Below are positions 61,793-64,000 of a DNA stretch of 64,000 bases, one piece after another. The translations under genes and the position numbers were made by a program. The stretch lies in the NCBI GenBank assembly GCA_023014365.1, contig JAEBUN010000003.1, positions 1,798,001 to 1,862,000 of the forward strand, read 5' to 3'. The notes beneath the pieces were generated by a model. That model ran no database searches. It was not told where the DNA came from and worked only from the letters and a program-made list of their open reading frames with translations. Position 1 is the first letter of the stretch. Each line of letters starts with the position of its first letter. This DNA is from Lepiota brunneoincarnata. Its lineage: Eukaryota > Basidiomycota > Agaricomycetes > Agaricales > Agaricaceae.

Positions 61793-63335
61793 ATGGCACC
61801 AGTTCATGCACTGGACCGGTTTTACCTCCTCTTGACTCTCCTGGTTACAGTTGGGTGGCAGCTCTCTGGCTTTGCGATCGCCTACTCTCTCAAGTTCGAC
61901 AAGATCACCGATTTTACGGGTGGTGCGTCATTAATACAACTTGACAGGAGATGTCGGTGTCGCTGACTCGGACAAAGGTTCCAATTTCTTTTTGTTAGGT
62001 TGGCGGGGGACAATCTCAGGGACTTCAATTCGAGACCTCATCTACGTTCGTACAGCGCTTCTGACTCTGCTTATTGGAAATACGTTTTATGCGCGGAACA
62101 TTGGTGCGTTCGGTGGGGTACGGGTTGGGACCTCGCTGATGTGGCTTAAGTTGCAAGTATCTTGGTCATGATATGGGCCATCAGGATTTCAGGTAGGAGC
62201 ACCACCGAAACCTCGCCACCGCGGTTACCCAATCGGATCCTTTGCAGGGTTCTTGCTTTTCCGTGTGCTGAAGATGGGGAAAGACAGTCGGTTTGATGAC
62301 ATTCGTTCCCACTTCTTCAAGTTTCTCGGCTTTTGGGTCGGTGAGGGACATCGTTTTGATATATGCTTGATGACGACTGAGTCAAGCTATTGCGATTTTT
62401 GCAGGCCAAATCGTTTGGGTGAGCATAGCTGATGAGTCTTTGTAGGCGGTGTAGGTACTGACTCAAGGTGTCAGATTTGGGTGGTCTCTTTACCTGTTGT
62501 CATCCTCAACTCTCCTGCTGTGTCCGACAAAGCGGCTGGGGGAGACAACCCGGGGTTCGGTACAGGGAGAGATATCGCAGGAATCATTATTTGGTCAATC
62601 GGTCTTGTCGTTGAGTCTGTTGCTGATCTGCAAAAGGTCAGTTTTCTTGCTTCCATGAGGTCGAGTTGCCCATTGTGTATGCTAGTACCTCTACAAAACC
62701 CGCAAGACAGCTCCCAAAGACGTGCCGATGAATGTAAGGTGATATTCAATAACACAAGAGGCAGCATTCTAATTGCTTACAGCGGGGTCTCTGGGCATGG
62801 TCTCGCCATCCTCCCTACTTCGGAGAGTGAGTTGTGCAAATTATTCGGACGTGTTTACGGACTGACGGAACACAGAATGCTGTGTTGGTGGGGAATCTGG
62901 ATGCTCTGTCTGTCTCCAACCACAAACGGTTCCTTGCCGCCTTCCAGCAGGGCGGCTCAGTATGGCACAGTGGTCTCTCCTCTGTTCACCTTCTTGTAAG
63001 TGTAGTTTTTTCCTTATACTCCCCACGTTCTTTGAACACCAATTGTATCCAGCCTTCTCATGTTTGGATCCGGGATTCCTACTGCGGAAAAGCCGACGGC
63101 GAAGAAATTCTTTTTGATGTCTAATGGACCCAGCGCAAGACCTGAGCACGCAGACGCGTGGAAGCGCTACCAGGCATATCTAGGGAAGACCTCAATCCTG
63201 ATACCTATTCCTCCTGTAATCTATCGGGCCCTCCCAGGAATAGTTAAACGGACAATACTGTTGGATTTCTCGTTCTTTCAGTTCAATGAAGAGAAGGATG
63301 GACAGGCTGTTCTCCAGGAGGCGAGAGAAGAGTAG
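61793..63335 (+). CDS. DUF1295 (steroid 5-alpha-reductase-like) membrane protein
   Basis: Multi-pass membrane protein of the DUF1295 family, related in fold to steroid 5-alpha reductases and isoprenylcysteine methyltransferases. Its substrate is unknown. The start MAPVHALDRFYLLLTLLVTV leads into WQLSGFAIAYSLKFDKITDF. Then IRDLIYVRTALLTLL, SGFLLFRVLKMGKDSRFDDI and RSHFFKFLGFWVGQIVWIWV follow. The family core is GIIIWSIGLVVESVADLQKY, with the GLWAWSRHPPYFGE motif (the likely NADPH-binding region) partly split by introns at about 62820-62880. The C-terminal exon has LLMFGSGIPTAEKPTAKKFF and AWKRYQAYLGKTSILIPIPP, then ends AVLQEAREE. The length fits the family. A role in lipid or sterol reduction is plausible but not shown. 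Confidence 0.85.
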
Positions 63336-63624
63336 ATTTGTGAGCGTTGTATATCTGTAATTACGTTGCGGTTTGAATGTCTAAATTTGGAATGGTGGTG
63401 TGCAAGGGGAGTAGTATGGGCTCAGCCTTGCTATCCAAGGGGTCTGTATGTCCTATCTATGAGTTTGATTCGCCATGAATGAATGATAGGTGCATCGCGC
63501 ATGCGGTACGCAGCTGGAGGGGGTGTTGGACAACAACTGCAAACACTCATAAGTTTCCCTTTGCCCTTCACCTAAGTTGCTACCAACAGCCGCAGCGTCC
63601 ACCTTGGACCTAGACATATCTACT
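63336..63624. promoter_or_regulatory. Upstream region of clathrin heavy chain
   Basis: About 290 bases between two plus-strand genes. No specific element was identified. Confidence 0.35.
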
Positions 63625-64000
63625 ATGGCTTTGGACTATTCAAAACCCATCGCTTTTTGCGAGCATCTCCAACTCTCCAGTCTCGGGGTCCAACCAGCCT
63701 CGATTTCTTTCCAGGTGTGCCAACGCGACTCCCCGTTGCTGCTGACGTGCGCATCCTTGACTGACTGTGTCTCTCCCTCTTTTCACTACAGGTACTTTTC
63801 ACAGATATCATCTCGTAACTTGCCCTCACTGCATTCATATGCGCTAGACATTAACACTCGAATCCGATCACTTCATTTGTGTACGCGAGAGGATTAACGA
63901 GCAGAACCAAGTTGTCATTATCGACCTCTCCGACGCTAACAATGTGCTCCGTCGGCCCATATCCGCCGACTCTGCTATCATGCACCCTTCGCAAAAGATT
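63625..64000 (+). CDS. CHC1: Clathrin heavy chain, 5' part (cut by window edge)
   Basis: Coat protein that trimerises into triskelia for endocytosis and trans-Golgi traffic. Only about the first 80 residues are in the window. Exon 1 (63625-63714) gives [20 protein letters not shown] followed by [11 protein letters not shown] 133-base intron (63715-63847) leads to [20 protein letters not shown], then [20 protein letters not shown] and [10 protein letters not shown]. This is the start of the seven-bladed propeller and is nearly invariant in the family. The full protein is normally about 1,680 residues, so most of the gene lies beyond the window. An internal acceptor-like site at about 63792 would put a stop in frame and was rejected. 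Confidence 0.95.

Noticed and set aside
1..64000. tRNA, rRNA or CRISPR features
   Set aside because: No sequence with convincing A and B boxes, rRNA similarity, or repeat-spacer arrays was noticed by eye; a covariance-model search would be needed to be certain.

Overview
This window is nuclear DNA from a filamentous basidiomycete, most likely an Agaricomycete. Almost every gene is split by many short GT-AG introns of about 45-60 bases. The proteins present are fungal: a DUF6533 membrane protein, a Zn2Cys6 factor with the agaricomycete-style sequence after its cysteine cluster, MSC2, LYC1, SHR3, RHO3 and VRG4. I saw no operons, CRISPR arrays, tRNA or rRNA genes, or recognisable transposons. 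Products were assigned by reading the frames by eye. Exon boundaries are stated only where I could follow them.

Left part (1-12 kb): four minus-strand genes, namely a DUF6533 seven-helix-type membrane protein, a protein-kinase-like gene with a degenerate catalytic loop, the nucleolar DEAD-box helicase DBP9 and the ribosomal-protein chaperone TSR4. The last two both serve ribosome assembly. TSR4 shares a 389-bp divergent promoter with the next gene.

Middle (12-34 kb): a plus-strand run of a Zn2Cys6 transcription factor with two micro-exons, the zinc transporter MSC2, the lysine acetyltransferase LYC1 (apparently frameshifted) and the Rho GTPase RHO3. Next come two minus-strand genes, an HNH_2-type protein and a single-chain iron-sulfur L-serine dehydratase. 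A PX-PH-RhoGAP protein (BEM3-like) and the permease chaperone SHR3 follow on the plus strand. RHO3 and the RhoGAP lie about 6 kb apart and both belong to the polarity machinery.

Gene-poor part (34.2-46.1 kb): about 12 kb with a single recognisable gene, a small Cys-rich ECL1-like protein. It is flanked by about 4.5 and 6.3 kb rich in homopolymers (C19, G17, T17) and short tandem repeats, with no coding signal I could recognise.

Right part (46-64 kb): SmB (minus, first exon is only the ATG), a nitronate monooxygenase-like flavoprotein (plus), pyruvate carboxylase (minus), the Golgi GDP-mannose transporter VRG4 (minus), a decayed CDK7/KIN28 kinase copy (minus), a PQ-loop protein of the ANY1/SLC66A2 type (plus), a DUF1295 steroid-reductase-like membrane enzyme (plus), and the first exons of clathrin heavy chain, cut by the window edge.

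Three otherwise well conserved genes (LYC1, HNH_2, ECL1-like) each need one or more +1 frame shifts to read through. This suggests either residual single-base insertions in the assembly or real gene decay, and is the main caution when using these models.
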